The notes: generated by a model from the letters alone, not told the origin. DNA of 64,000 nt from Euborellia annulipes (GCA_023213315.1 JAKCPI010003261.1:40082-104081); one strand, 5' to 3'; shown: positions 45,375 to 57,084, counted from the first letter of the stretch. Numbers and translations: made by a program.

Positions 45375-46251
45375 AATAAAAAACCTACAAAAAACTTTTG
45401 AGTGAAATCTGTTAAGTCCTTAAATTTTCCCCTAATAAATGTTTAAAAAATTCTACAACTTGTTTGATGGGTTTAAATAAGGACCCAAATAATTCGATCA
45501 ATAGCCTACAATCGTTAAGCCTCTTTTGGCCATTAGCATAATCCTTTAGAAAGAAGTAAAAGGTACCGCTTGTCCAAAATCCTTTGACAATGATGTTTTT
45601 ATTATTGTTTCTGACCGAATGTCTTCTTAAAATATTAATACAAATAACCGTGAAAGCTTAAATTCTTAAATTAAGCAATCACTATTAAAATTATTTCTCA
45701 TTTCACTTTTAAATTTAAATTTCTCTAAATAAAAAGTTCATTTTTTTTTTTTATTTGAGGCTTAAGTACTAAAAACAAGAATAAATTATATAAGTGATGT
45801 TTTAATATGATGTCTGAATTAGAATAAAGAAATGGTTAAAAGTGATGAGATAACCTGTTTAAGGAAATGCTCGTTTGGTTGTTCTTTCTTTACTTGCTGG
45901 ACATGAACTATAACAAGAAGAAGACCTTTTCACCTGACAGGCAGACAAAAGGAGATAAAATCTTTTATGAATGATGATTACGTCATCACCCAGATTACAG
46001 GTGAATCTACTGGGAAATCAGGTTATAAAATATTAAATAGATAATATATAAAATGATATTCTTCTCTTTTTGGTAAAACAATTAAAATTCAAAAAATATT
46101 TTAACTATATAGAACGAGGGTTGTTAACGATTTGTTTACTATTGTTTACCTGGTACAAAAAAAGGGGGGACTAAACAAAAATTTGCTTGGACCGTTTATC
46201 AAAAAAAAATTTCACACCATATTTATTTAGACTCTCTAGTTGAAACATTAT
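45375..46251. other. AT-rich sequence, no gene seen
   Basis: Nothing supported. Confidence 0.5.
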
Positions 46252-46267
46252 ATTAGATAAATTTTAA

Positions 46268-46475
46268 TTAGTGTGATATGGAGGAAGGACAGCAGCCAGA
46301 TATGTAGCCACTATTTAATAAAACAGACTCCTTTTAACAAAACTGAAGATGGCGTAGTAATAAATTTAGCCGAAACGTTTTATTAAAAGGAGTCTGTTTT
46401 ATTAAATAGAGGCTACCTATCTGGCTGCTGTCCTCCATATCACACTAATTGACATCTCACAGCCACATTCCATCA
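46268..46475 (+). mobile_element. Foldback retroelement-like insertion, 16 bp target duplication
   Basis: The direct repeat ATTAGATAAATTTTAA lies at 46252-46267 and 46476-46491. Arms of about 70 bases (46268-46337 and 46381-46448) surround a loop holding a hammerhead-like motif. A 27-base unpaired tail (ACATCTCACAGCCACATTCC region) follows only the right arm. Confidence 0.85.
46343..46379 (+). ncRNA. Hammerhead-like motif in foldback loop
   Basis: CTGAAGA, an extra T, GGC pairing with GCC around an AT loop, GAAA, palindrome ACGT and T46379 as potential cleavage base. Stem I is weak (A/T only). Confidence 0.35.
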
Positions 46476-46524
46476 ATTAGATAAATTTTAAATTTTACCT
46501 ACTAAGTGATATGATTCAAGTTTT

Positions 46525-46680
46525 TATTGTGCCCCTGGGCAAAATGGTAGAATTTTTGCATCTTGTATTAGGGGGTTAGGGGTTAGAATTAAAATGTATT
46601 TCAATTGATTTGCCTACCAATCAATTGAATTAAAAACTAAATGGCCACTGATGCCAAAAAGACCTTAAATAAAAAAAAGT
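46525..46680 (+). mobile_element. tRNA-derived SINE, second family, decayed
   Basis: GCCCCTGGGCAAAATGGTAG head, degenerate B box GGGGTTAGAATT, body ATTTCAATTGATTTG and tail AAATGGCCACTGATGCC before A-rich sequence. Confidence 0.6.
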
Positions 46681-46901
46681 TTTTAATTGGTGAAATAATA
46701 ATACACTTTATACATATTTCAACATTGTTGTCATCATAAAATGATAACTTTTAAAATACTTGAAACATATCACCTAGTGTTATCATTTTAATTATTAGTC
46801 ACCCCATATTTGTATGTTAATCATAATAAAGAAGATATGTTAATAATTATAATTTATATTCATAATCAATAATAATAGGGTTGCCATTAAAATTAAAAAA
46901 A

Positions 46902-47279
46902 TCTGGTCGAACAGCACACAAATTTTTCCTACCTTCGGCAATTGAAAGTTGTGTTCCGTGCTTGTCACACCAGATTTTTTTGCGTCGACGAATATTTAGT
47001 TTCTACTGATAGGTATATTAAAATTCTTTGGGGGTTTTTTTTATTTAATTTAAGGTCTTTTTCGGCATCTGAGGCCATTATTCCCTTATTTGATTTGTAT
47101 CCAATTCAATTGAAATAAATTCTTCACATGGCACGAGTTGTTAAATTTCTTTATAGGAAAATATTCATATTTTGTTACCTATGAAGTAGGCTTACAAGAG
47201 TAAAGTGTGCTTCAAAAGATTTCAAGGGCAAAATGAGAATATACATTTTAAAGAGAATCTAAAAAATATGAATTTTATT
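46902..47279 (+). mobile_element. Family A copy interrupted by a SINE
   Basis: The head (46902-47029) and part of the body (about 47155-47279) are present. A minus-strand SINE of the second family lies between them (GGTCTTTTTCGGCATCTGAG at 47055). The 3' half of family A is lost. Confidence 0.75.
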
Positions 47280-49049
47280 GGGATGCTTGTTTTTCTGGTT
47301 TTTATAATTTAAAAGAGGATAGTGCGGGAGGTGGCCAGTGGGAGACGTCGCCGGGCGGGTGCCCCCCCAGGAGAAAAATTTATTTTTTGATTTGACACAA
47401 ATATTTGAAATAAATAGGGATGGGGTCAAAGGAGATGAGAAGGAAAAAAAAAAAAAAAAGAAGATAGTATCTATTGAATTACTGAGGAATTACTTTTCTT
47501 AATATCTTTTTTAAGAGAAAATAAAAATAAGAACACTAGGTCTAAATAGCCTCGGATACCGAAAAAGACTTTAAAATAGAATTTCGGTAGTGGTAGTGTT
47601 AACAGTTTTACATTAGATTGACGGTCGTTTGTCTTTTTAAACTAAATAATTTATTACCGCAAGGTCAGGTATTTCAGGTCATTGTTGTTACGGTATCCAT
47701 CAAGACACATAATATACTCAAATAAAAAAAAACTTTTCCTTGGAAAGTGTCATTTTTATAGTTGATGGAATACAACAAACGAATCTATATTGCCTTGGAC
47801 TAGAAATTCAATTAAAAACAACAACAACAAGGTTGTTATTAATGACAAACCCGAATTAAAGGCGCATCATTTTTTTTTTTTTCTCTGAAGAGAAAGTTCT
47901 TTTAATTAGCTTATTAATAATAAATGGAATTTTTTTTTTAAGAGTAATTTACTTATTAATTTGTGCTTTTTTTTAAATATAAAATCGTTCTATATTTATA
48001 AGAAAGAAAGAAATTAATTTTAGAGAAAGGTTCTTCTTATGAATTTATTAGGGAAAGTTTTTAGTTTTTATAAGATTAAGTAAATTTTTTTCTTAAAGAA
48101 ATTTTATTTTAGTAGATAATATAATAATATAACCTTGGAATGAATATATTATTCCATGGTAAACGAGTAAAGAGGAAAAGTCATTCATATTCTTTTAGTA
48201 AATTGATAGTTTTGAAATTTTTTTTGTAATTTAACTAAGCTGCTTAATTAATAGACGATCATTTATCAACATAAACTTGGATTGTTGATTTAAAAAAAAA
48301 TAACTCTGGAATAAAATTACTTAAAAAAATTTTTTTTGTCACGGTCACGGAAAAAATTATTAATTTTTTTTCAATAATTAATAATTATATTGTATAAAAA
48401 GTCACTGTTTGTCTATTAAGAGATGTTTATAGCATGTCGATTGTCAGAGAACAGGTAACGAGAGAGAAATTCCCAAAACAAATTAATGTTAGTCATTCAT
48501 GAATAGGCACCTTTTCAATTTCTATTTTTCCTGTTAACTTACTGGTACTATGTAATACTTTCAATTTCAATTTATACCATTATTAAGTGTTCAAATATAC
48601 TTTTAATAAAGGAACTATATTCTCTCTCCATTGTTGGAAAAAGTTTGTCACATTGTTACATTATTTCCTATCTCTGACTCCTCCAAAAAGTACTAGTACT
48701 TTACTTAAAATTCATTAATCAACTATTTTTCAGATGCTCTTTAAAAACTAAATCAGTTTGAAGTACACTTTACTGATGTAATATTTCAGATTTACCAAAT
48801 TCATTTTCCGGCTCTTCCTTCCATAGAGCCAATGTTAAATCCCTATGGGGATTAAAAAAATTTTTCCAATTCTTATGAATTTTGGATTCGACCAGAGAGA
48901 CCAAATTTTTTAAGGTGTAGCCAAAAAAAAAATTTGAAAAATTCAAACCACCCTGTTAATAAGAGAATTTTTGAAAATATCAAGTAATGTGCAGGAGTAG
49001 TAAGTAACTAGGAATCCATAAGAGGGGGAGAATAAAGAAGAAGAATAGC
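47280..49049. other. AT-rich sequence; small repeat traces
   Basis: A SINE-tail trace lies at 47535-47575 and a family A fragment (minus, with AAGTACTAGTACTTTA) at 48686-48790. No gene is seen. Confidence 0.5.
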
Positions 49050-49190
49050 CAAGGCCCGGTTGCGCCATTCAGATGGACGTGCGTTGCGTTGTTAAAGAGT
49101 CACGCGCGCCGGCTTCCCGTTGGCCCGTGACCAACCACGTCCTCGGGCCAACGCTCCCGCCCTCGCCCTCACTTCATTCCTATACTCACT
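49050..49190. other. GC-rich patch upstream of the LINE fragment
   Basis: CpG-rich (CACGCGCGCCGGC). It could be part of the same decayed LINE copy or an unrelated conserved element. No frame is defensible. Confidence 0.3.
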
Positions 49191-49249
49191 GTATTTTATA
49201 TATTATAATCCCCATTTTCCTTAGCCGATAAACAAAATCCTCCCCTTAG

Positions 49250-49569
49250 TTGGATATCCCTAGAGTCACTAGATCATAGAAGAGGCGTGTCTGCACTCTT
49301 TCTCTTCTCTACCATGGTCAATGCTCTGCCGAATTAAAATCCACCCAATGCAACAGATACGGGTACACGGAACACGAGGGAGGCATCGTCCCCAGCATCC
49401 CTATGCTGTTCATCTCTCAACTAATAGAACTAGTCAATTCCAATCTTCCTTTGTCCCCATGACCTCCCGTGATTGGAACAAGCTCCCTGCATCTATCTTC
49501 CCCAAAACCTACAATGTTCAGACTTTCAAGTCTAATCTCAACAGGCATCTTCTCAGTTCCCGCAGTTGA
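49250..49569 (+). pseudogene. CR1/L2-like LINE reverse transcriptase, C-terminal end, frameshifted
   Basis: The last 82 residues read continuously (49321-49569) and end RTSQFQSSFVPMTSRDWNKL, then PASIF and FKSNLNRHL. This is the typical C-terminal end of CR1/L2/Rex-type non-LTR reverse transcriptase proteins. Upstream, RRVCTLSLLY, MVNALPN and NATDTGTRNTR continue the family pattern, but in different phases with stops, so at least two frameshifts are present. A GC-rich 3' UTR-like block with GGTCTTCGGACCTTATGCAG follows to about 49680. The polymerase core is absent: a 5'-truncated dead copy. Confidence 0.75.
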
Positions 49570-49733
49570 GTTCCCCTTTTATGCTTCTCCATTATTTTTT
49601 TTTAGCTATATTATCCCTGGCTGCATGTAACCACTGGTCATTATAGGTCTTCGGACCTTATGCAGCAGCCTACCTAATTTAGAATTATACCAATTGTATG
49701 TATTTTTTTTTGTTTGTTTGGAAATTAATCTTC

Positions 49734-49850
49734 ATCTGATGATGACAAGGAATTGTCGAAATACGTATCAAGTGTTAATTTTTTAATTAATAAAACCTTT
49801 GAAACAAATAACCTAGTGTTTAATTTGTATATTTAATTTTAATTAACGAT
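49734..49850 (+). repeat. Hammerhead-bearing interspersed repeat, copy 2
   Basis: Collinear with 23421-23560 with few differences (for example AAAACCTTTGAAAC against ATAACCATTGAAAC). Confidence 0.8.
49736..49774 (+). ncRNA. Hammerhead-like motif, second copy of the 23.4 kb type
   Basis: CTGATGA (49736-49742), extra T, GACAA/TTGTC stem, GAAA, ATACGTAT palindrome and C49769 are identical to the 23.4 kb copy. Stem I is broken here because the 5' strand is TTCAT in place of CACTT. So this copy is probably dead, or uses a more distant pairing. Confidence 0.45.
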
Positions 49851-49859
49851 ATATAAAAT

Positions 49860-50805
49860 TTTTTTGTTTTAAATACCTAAATGCTCTGCAAGACTTTCAT
49901 TTCCATTTATTTAAATCTCAGTTGACTACAAGTTATAAATGTTGACAATCTCAACTTCCTCGGGCAGAGAGTGAAAACTCAAACAGTAGTGGTTTATTTG
50001 ATATAAAATTATTAAAAGTCATAATAAAAGAGCATATTCAAGTTAGGAATGTATAATTAATGAACATGATCAAGATATTACTTAATGTAATCATCATTAG
50101 AAAGAAGAGAGATTAATTAGTTTTCCAGAAATTGAAATGTTAAATCGGATTAGGTTAATATTTTCTCACGATGCTCTGGAATTTATTCTTCTGATAAATA
50201 AATATCATTATTAAATAGAGATGATTTCAAAAAATAAAATATAGGCTTTAGAAAGGAAGCTGAGATACTTTCATTTCAATGATAATATTATATCACGATC
50301 ATTATTGTTTTTGAAATGTGATGTAGCTACTCATTATAGCTAGGTTTTATTAAGATATAAATTAAGTTTGATTTGTTTTATTATCTATATTTTAATTTAT
50401 TTTAAAGCTTGAGACACATCGATTGAATCTAAAGATCCATCGTTAGATTGATGGAATTTTTTTAAAAGAGTAGAGAGGTGAAGGGTCTCTCCTAAAATAG
50501 GAACTGGGTTGGGGACCATTGAGCCAGATGATAGTATTGGGTATGGTGCGTGGCTCAAGTGCACGAAGCTCTTTTTGGGAGGTATTCAGAGTTTTATCTC
50601 AAATCTCGGCATCGAATTGCTGATTGCAATACTTTCTCTCTATATATTTCATATATAGGGTAAGAGAAAATTTTATTTACAAGGGGAGTGCATAGCCTTC
50701 ATGTGTTGGTGTGGCCTAAGTGCCTTAAAAAATGAGGAATTCTGCCTCATAAAGTTCGTATTTCGAATATGCTTTTTAGATTAATTTTGTATTTTATACA
50801 TTACT
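49860..50805. other. AT-rich sequence with a family A 3' end fragment
   Basis: The fragment at 50609-50669 (CTCGGCATCGAATTGCTGAT, then the terminal hairpin to GGTAAGAGAAA) is plus strand. No gene is seen. Confidence 0.5.
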
Positions 50806-51295
50806 AGCCGCAGTGCCCGCCTTCGGCATTTCTTACTTTAGAATACTTCTTGTCAAGGTTTCTGGAAACAGCAGGGTCTATTTATAACTTAGGCTAAAGA
50901 GCCAGAGTCCTATGCCTGGAAAGCTGACCATAAATTTAAATATATTTGTGTTCAGATATTGAAGAAATTTGATTAAAATTAATTCTTAGTTGAAGTTTTT
51001 GTTGGTGTTGATCGAGAGTCTGCTGGCTTGATGCAATGAACAGCACACCGGAAAGGCTGGAGATCCTGGGTTCGATTCCCAGGGGCCATTGGGCGCTTGT
51101 CCTCACCAACAAAAAACATACAGTCTTGTTAAACATAATTAATTCTCCAAAACATTTAAAAAATTCAAATTATTACTACGTTACTCGCCGTTTCAAATAC
51201 TATATGTGTACTTAATTTGAAATAGATTCACTGAAAATTGTGGATTTCTATAGAACATAGGCCTAGATACATTTTTCCCAATTTCATTTATATAC
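50806..51295 (-). mobile_element. Unclassified repeat, relative of 14338-14836
   Basis: Shares several blocks with the 14.3 kb unit up to the same end (CATTTTTCCC then TTTCATTT). The minus-strand end reads GGCTAGT after a GCCGAAGGC-type hairpin, which resembles a Helitron 3' terminus. It contains a SINE insertion at 50987-51136 that the 14.3 kb copy lacks. Confidence 0.6.
50987..51136 (+). mobile_element. tRNA-like SINE insertion with 10 bp target duplication
   Basis: AATTAATTCT flanks the insert (50977-50986 and 51137-51146). The insert has a perfect T arm CCTGGGTTCGATTCCCAGG and short outer inverted repeats TTTTTGTTGGTG/CACCAACAAAAA. The corresponding site at about 14670 (ATAATTAATTTTCC) is empty, which independently proves insertion. 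Confidence 0.8.
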
Positions 51296-51299
51296 AAGC

Positions 51300-52595
51300 C
51301 AGTGTCACTCCCCACCTTAGCTACGCCTCTGCACGCGATGTTTGTGTCTCTCCAAGTATAATTAAATATTGAATACAAAAATTTAGTATTTTAATTATTA
51401 TTAATAAACTCATTTTTTTCTCACTTATTATTAATTAATTAAAGAAGAATGTATTGTTTAAATATTCACTTCCCTTTTTTAAAATTTAAAACCTTGACTA
51501 AAAGAGAGTTTAAACTGTCTATTTTAAGAGAAAGAGGTTCTCTTCAAGAGATTAGTATCAATAAGGAAGTAGAGATGTTCATTTAAAAAAAAAAAATTCC
51601 AAATATGAGAGAGGGAATAAAATGTAAATAATATTTGAATTAACTTAACGGTGAATAAAAGAGCGCTAGATGTGATGCATCCAGTATAAAATGAAATTTA
51701 TTCTTTATATGGATGATGGAATTTCATGTTTTGGATAAAACATGGATTCCTACTCTAAAGGGAAGATTTTATTTTTAAATTCATTTTAATGTACTGTAAA
51801 AATAAACGAATAAATTTATATCCTCTGTATAACTGTAATTCATTAGTGAACTGAATAAAATATTAACCCTACTAGTAAAAATAAATATTTTTCTACATGT
51901 ATAATTAATTTTGAATTTTTAGTTTGACTATGAATAATATTTTCTTAAGGTTGTAAAAACCATCTGAAGGGAAATTGATATCAATGTACAGTTTAAAGAA
52001 ACCACCATTTAACAATTTACTTTATTTCCAAATTATAGATAGAGTATATAATCAGGAAAAGCACTCAGCGGCACCCTGCTTTAAAAAAAAAAATGGTTAA
52101 AAAAAAAATAAAAATCCAAGTGAGAGTTTGTATTATTATCAATGTGATGAGATGAGCAAAGAGATATCTAAATGATTAGAATTTGCCAATTTGTAGAGAT
52201 TCCACTTGCGTTTGGTGTAGTAAAAAAATATTTTTATTACCCTATATTGCTTTTAGGATAATTTTTTTCTTATTAGAATTTATTTTTTATTCGGAGAAAA
52301 ATGATATTCGAAATCAGCAAGAGCAAATGCAGGAGCAACAAATTATTAATAAAAACTTCTTTGGTGCCAAACCACAAGATGACAGACGTTTCAGGCGAAA
52401 TTTTATTTGTTTATCTTCAGCTCTTTTAGGCTATATATACCTCTAGGTACAGTGTATAGAAATATAGAAATTCTTATATTTTGTGATTTTTTTTTTAAAT
52501 TTTCTGTTAATTAAATTTTGTTGTTGTTGTTTTAATAACCTTCTTGGTCTTTTCCCTTGAATTAATTCCCATTGCAAACCTTCATAATGTAGCCT
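51300..52595. other. AT-rich sequence, no gene seen
   Basis: The 87-residue frame at 52183-52446 has a slightly better composition (EKNDIRNQQEQMQEQQ) but no splice sites or domain that I can support. Confidence 0.45.
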
Positions 52596-52599
52596 ATGT

Positions 52600-53310
52600 G
52601 TTTCAGGCCAAACTGTTTTTTTAGGACCAACCAGTTTCCTAAGTGAGTTAGAATAAATAAGTTTGAGATTTCAATTTATCAGAGAACACTCAGGACGAAC
52701 TAGTTTGTTCTAAAAAACAGTTTGGCCTTACTTACATTTTCGAAGTCGAGAATTCCGTAAGGGGTCGTCCACATATTACGTAATACCTTTTTTAACGATT
52801 TTCTAGTCCCCCCCCCATGTCACAGTTAGTCACGTATGTACCAACAAACCTCCCTACAAATATTGTCACAACATAGAACTACCACCCCTTCTCACCGAAT
52901 AAAATTTCTTATACAAAATGCATATCATTTTAACTTTTCTTTCAAAAAATTTTATAAATTCATCTTTGAATTGTTATGTCACACTTACTTTTGTTAGAGA
53001 AACCCCCGGGTCCCCATGTCACAATTAGTAACGTTTTGTCCAGACCTATGTATCCCTGACGCGTTACGTAATATGTGGAAGACCCCTAAAGTTGTTTTAA
53101 TTTTTTTTTATCTAAGGAGAACCTAACTGCAACGGACCGAAACAGACTAGGTCGGAATCCTTGCAAGTCTATTCTTGGATAAAGTAGTTTATCCTAAGTA
53201 CGTTAGGATAAACTGTTTTGGCCTATGAGAAACCAGGTTATCGGAAAGCACTCAAAACTAACTAGTTTGTCCTAAGATAAACTATTTTGTCCTAAAAATC
53301 AATTTGGTCT
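52600..53310. repeat. Cluster of diverged AACTAGTTTGTCCTAA-type repeats around a MITE
   Basis: Related blocks (AACTAGTTTGTTCTAAAAAA, AACAGTTTGGCC and their partial complements) recur before and after the MITE at 52757-53090, consistent with one older repeat that the MITE split. Confidence 0.6.
52757..53090. mobile_element. MITE with GTCCACATATTACGTAA termini
   Basis: Imperfect inverted repeats of about 28 bases (AAGGGGTCGTCCACATATTA and its partner ending AGACCCCTAA) bound 334 bases with C-run pieces inside. No target duplication is clear. A lone half-terminus of the same family lies at 61318-61350. Confidence 0.7.
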
Positions 53311-53314
53311 GTTT

Positions 53315-54412
53315 ATACAAAAAACAGAACTGACACTAAAGAAATCATTTTGCAAAGGGCATTTATTAAATTTAACAAATTCACAAACAAGCATGAATTT
53401 AACAATTTTCATTTGTCCACTCATTCAATTAAATGCATAACTTTATTATGATGGATATTTTATTTAGAATCAAATCTAGAAAGCTATACAGAATCTTAGT
53501 TCTGACGTCATCAAATAAATAATTACTTACAATTTTTATATAAAAACGCTGTTTCGTGTTCTCTAATACAAAGCAACGAACATTTTACACAAGGAGAAGT
53601 GAAGTATATTGAAGATTTATCGGACATTCTTGTTTAAAAACAGCTGACATATAATAAAATTTGTGTTAGATGTTTTGTATGTTAAGGTTTTGATAATACC
53701 TTCAATTATTACCTCTATATATAGAAGAGATGTTTCAACAAACGGCAATCGCTTAATTGGCTAGAATATGCAAATGAAATGAGCTGTTAGTCGATAGGTT
53801 AGCTCATTTGCGATTCCCGTTAAACTACTGTTTGGTTTACCTTTGACGTACGTGTCAAAGTAGCCTTGAAGGGATTCATCTCAAATATGACGAAATAATA
53901 ATCAATAATTTATTTTATAAAAGTAGAAATATATCAAATTAAAAACATTAATTGATAGCCTCTATGCTTTTACTTTATGATTATTTACTTGTATTTTATG
54001 ATCACAAAATATTTTTATTTATATTCTTCAAAGCTGACAAATTTAATTATAACTCGTGACTATTTTTAATTATTTTTTTTTTTTATACTATTCAATCAAA
54101 AATAAGAAATTTCATTATATATCTTTAAAAAAAAAAATTAATATTTTTTATTTGATCGAAGGATGTTGATAAATGTGAAAATCAATGAAAGTTAAAATTT
54201 ATGATCAATGATGATGATTGAATCAACCTACGACGCCTTTGCTTACTTGAGAAGAAATGTGATTTATTTCCAGAGATTATTTTATTAGAAGAGCGGGACC
54301 CGAAAATGGATTTGGAAAGTAGACTGATCAAGCACGAATTTATATCAGAAACTTTTCTAACTGATTAATTACTATTTTATATCACATTTATATTGCAAAG
54401 GATATAAAAAAA
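53315..54412. other. AT-rich sequence, no gene seen
   Basis: A GC-richer piece at 53750-53880 has no supported frame. Confidence 0.5.
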
Positions 54413-54413
54413 A

Positions 54414-54548
54414 TCTGGTGTGACTAGTCGCAGAGCCCACAACTTTCTCTTACCTTCGGTATTCGAAAGTTGTGTTCTGTGCTTTTCACACCAGATTTTT
54501 TTGTGTGGAGATATATTTAATTTCCGACAGTACGGTACATTTAAATTT
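54414..54548 (+). mobile_element. Family A head, joined to the duplicated segment
   Basis: Collinear with family A up to CGGTACATTTAAATT, then switches to the 0.4 kb segment shared with 15105-15520. Confidence 0.8.
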
Positions 54549-54965
54549 GAAAAATTGTTTATTTATATTTTGTTTTTGTTTGGGGCCGTAGTTTACGAGT
54601 TATACGGAATTCAATATGCAAAGTTTTTATTTTTTATAAAGGGCTCTAGAAACGGCGAGATGAGGGGAAGTGGCGCCTGCACCTCCCCTCCAGGCATTGT
54701 CACCGGCGAGAGATGAATCTATTTTTGGAAAAGCAATTAAACCTTTTCTTATTTGTAAAAACATTCTAATATCTCCATCGCAAATCTTTCGTCTAAATAA
54801 AGTGATTCATTAGACCCAGAGAGAATGAAAATAAATAATGCTCTCTCTTGGATGGGAGAGACAAATAAATAATAGTAAAAAACGTAGAGTATTTATTCTT
54901 TACTATTTTATGGCCCTATTAATTATTCTCTTTTTAATATCCCTTGGATCTCACTCTAATTCAAA
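54549..54965 (+). repeat. 0.4 kb duplicated segment, partner of 15105-15520
   Basis: Nearly identical to the reverse complement of 15105-15520 and, like it, enclosed between family A heads. Contains a GC-rich core (54650-54715) and no long conserved frame; the frame crossing it at 54420-54716 begins in family A. Confidence 0.85.
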
Positions 54966-54970
54966 AAAAA

Positions 54971-55757
54971 TCTGGCGTGACTGGTCGCACAGAAACCAAC
55001 TTTCTCTTACAAAGGTTGTATTTATGTGGGTTTCACGAGGGTAAAAAAGTATTAATACAAATTTAAATACTCGATATATTTCGGGTTAACAACCCTTTTT
55101 TCCCTCGTGAAACCCACATAAATACAACCTTTGTTCAAAATGTTTCACTTGAAACCCACACCGCAATCCTTTAATTTAACTTTCTCTTACTTTAAGTTGT
55201 GTTCTATGCTTGTCACACGAGATTTTTTGTGTCGACATAAATTTAGTTTTCGCCGATATATTAGAATTCAAGATGTAAAATTTATAAACATGGGAAAATA
55301 TTAATAATTTGTTACCATGGCAACCATTTCTCCTATCCTTCCGTGAAATACAAGAGTAAAGTGTGTTTCAAACAATTTTGAGAGGAAAATGAGAATATAC
55401 ATTTTAAAGAGCATCTAAAAAATATTTTTTATTGATTTTTGAACTTTAATCAAAATCGTTGGAACGAATTTTGAGAAAAAAAAACTGAAAAATACATCAG
55501 TAAAGTACTGTACTCTTTGGCCTAAAAGTATTACTAAAGTAGTCTAAAGTAGTACTCTTTGGCCAATTTTGATTAAAAGCTTATTTTCACGCTCTAGGGG
55601 GGTGCCTAACAGACAGACCATGTCGCGAAAACCACTTTTTTGGATTCAGGGGACCTTAAAACGGGAAGATTCATCAAAATCTCGACATCGAATTTTTGAC
55701 ATGAATCCAATACTTTCTCTCTATATATATTTCATATATATAGGGTAAGAGAAAGTA
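54971..55757 (+). mobile_element. Family A copy with a 167 bp insertion in its 5' hairpin
   Basis: Starts TCTGGCGTGAC and ends GAGAAAGTA. An insertion at 55011-55177 is flanked by the 13-mer AACTTTCTCTTAC (54998-55010 and 55178-55190). A partial internal duplication of the AAAGTACTGTACTCTTTGGCC block occurs near 55500-55565. Confidence 0.85.
55011..55177 (-). mobile_element. Foldback insertion, 13 bp target duplication
   Basis: Arms with AAAGGTTGTATTTATGTGGG and its complement enclose AACCCGAAATATATCGAG (minus strand), a degraded relative of the 25.6 kb hammerhead-like motif with the CTGAAGA core lost. A tail lies only on the right. Confidence 0.75.
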
Positions 55758-55759
55758 AA

Positions 55760-56700
55760 AATGTGAGACCGTGCTAGCTATTCTATAATTAATTTAGTAA
55801 AAATTCGAAATGATATAGAAAAAAAAAAATGTTTAAAATTTAAAAAGATGAAAAAATCAGAATATATTTCTTTGACCTTATATTAGCTTTTTATCAACTA
55901 AATGACAGCCTTAGCTCGATTATTATCTTTAATTTGCTTACAAGAGTTGGGTCTCTCAGTAAACAGTATATAAAGAAATCTAAAAAAATTTCTGCTAGGC
56001 AAATGGTGCACAAACGCCAAAGGCTATAATAATAATAAATTTCGAAGATATTATTTTATTATAGATAATTCAGAGACCTGGTTAACCTGGTTTTGTCTCT
56101 ATTTCACTCTCACTAATACGGAAATGAAGAGAAAGAGAGACAGGACATTCATTGAGTAAAAAGAGGAAAAAGCGCAGCGACCCGTGCCTCCTACCTGCTT
56201 GTTTCCTTTCAATTCGAGGACAATAAAAATAATAAACATCATCAAGATTGTCCGTCCAAAAAAATATATAAAAAAAATCTTTCTCATAAATAAATATCAA
56301 ATTTTCATAAAAAAAAAACAAAAAAAACAACAACAACTAATCATATTAAATAAATCCATTTAGAATTAAAATTTTTATTTTGACCTCTCTGCTGCTGAGG
56401 CCATTTAGGGTTGTACACTTTGAATAATGGTAAATTTAAACCGAATAAAATTAATTTAAATTGAGATAAATAAGGTATGCCTCATAATAATAAGACTATA
56501 ACGAATTAAATTGGGTTCTACTATTTTTTTCAGCATCTGAGACCATTTCAGCCTTTTGTAAATATATTGGTAACCTATTTATTCCAATTAATTTAAACCT
56601 AAGACAAGAAAAGAGACTTCTACTTTACAAGATAATATTGTTTATTTATAAAGTTATTTAAACATTCAAAGAAAAAATAAGACTCAAATAAATTGTCAAG
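55760..56700. other. AT-rich sequence with SINE-tail traces
   Basis: Traces of the second SINE family tail lie at 56385-56415 and 56530-56600. The minus frames at 56082-56336 are F-rich and not credible. Confidence 0.5.
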
Positions 56701-56703
56701 TAA

Positions 56704-56755
56704 GGCGGAACCTCGGGTGGCTGGCCCAGAGAAACCAGCGTGTGGAACGTCCCGA
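56704..56755 (+). pseudogene. 5S rRNA-derived fragment, 3' part
   Basis: CCTCGGGTGGCTGGCCCAGA followed by AACCAGCGTGTGGAACGTCC is collinear with the 3' part of the 44.5 kb 5S-like block. The A-box part is missing. Confidence 0.45.
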
Positions 56756-56759
56756 CCCG

Positions 56760-57084
56760 TCCATGCCACAGTCACAATTAATAAACACATTTACAATAAA
56801 CGCCTTTAGCAGCCAAGAAGGCAATTAAAGAAAAAAAACATTTCTCAAATAATTAAGCTTATATCTAGATACCATATAAGATTTAAAAAATAATTATACA
56901 AAATTTAAAAGATTAACGCAATTATGAGGTTAAAGTAAGAATTATGTCTTTTAAAAGAATTTTTATTTTCCGCTTGGTTGAAAATGAAAATGCTCCTTCA
57001 GGGGAATGCGGATCTGAGATGTATTATTTATTAGTAATTAATAACAGAAAGTGGATTTAAGTGATGTGTGTGTGTCTCATTCTG
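56760..57084. other. AT-rich sequence, no gene seen
   Basis: Nothing supported. Confidence 0.5.
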
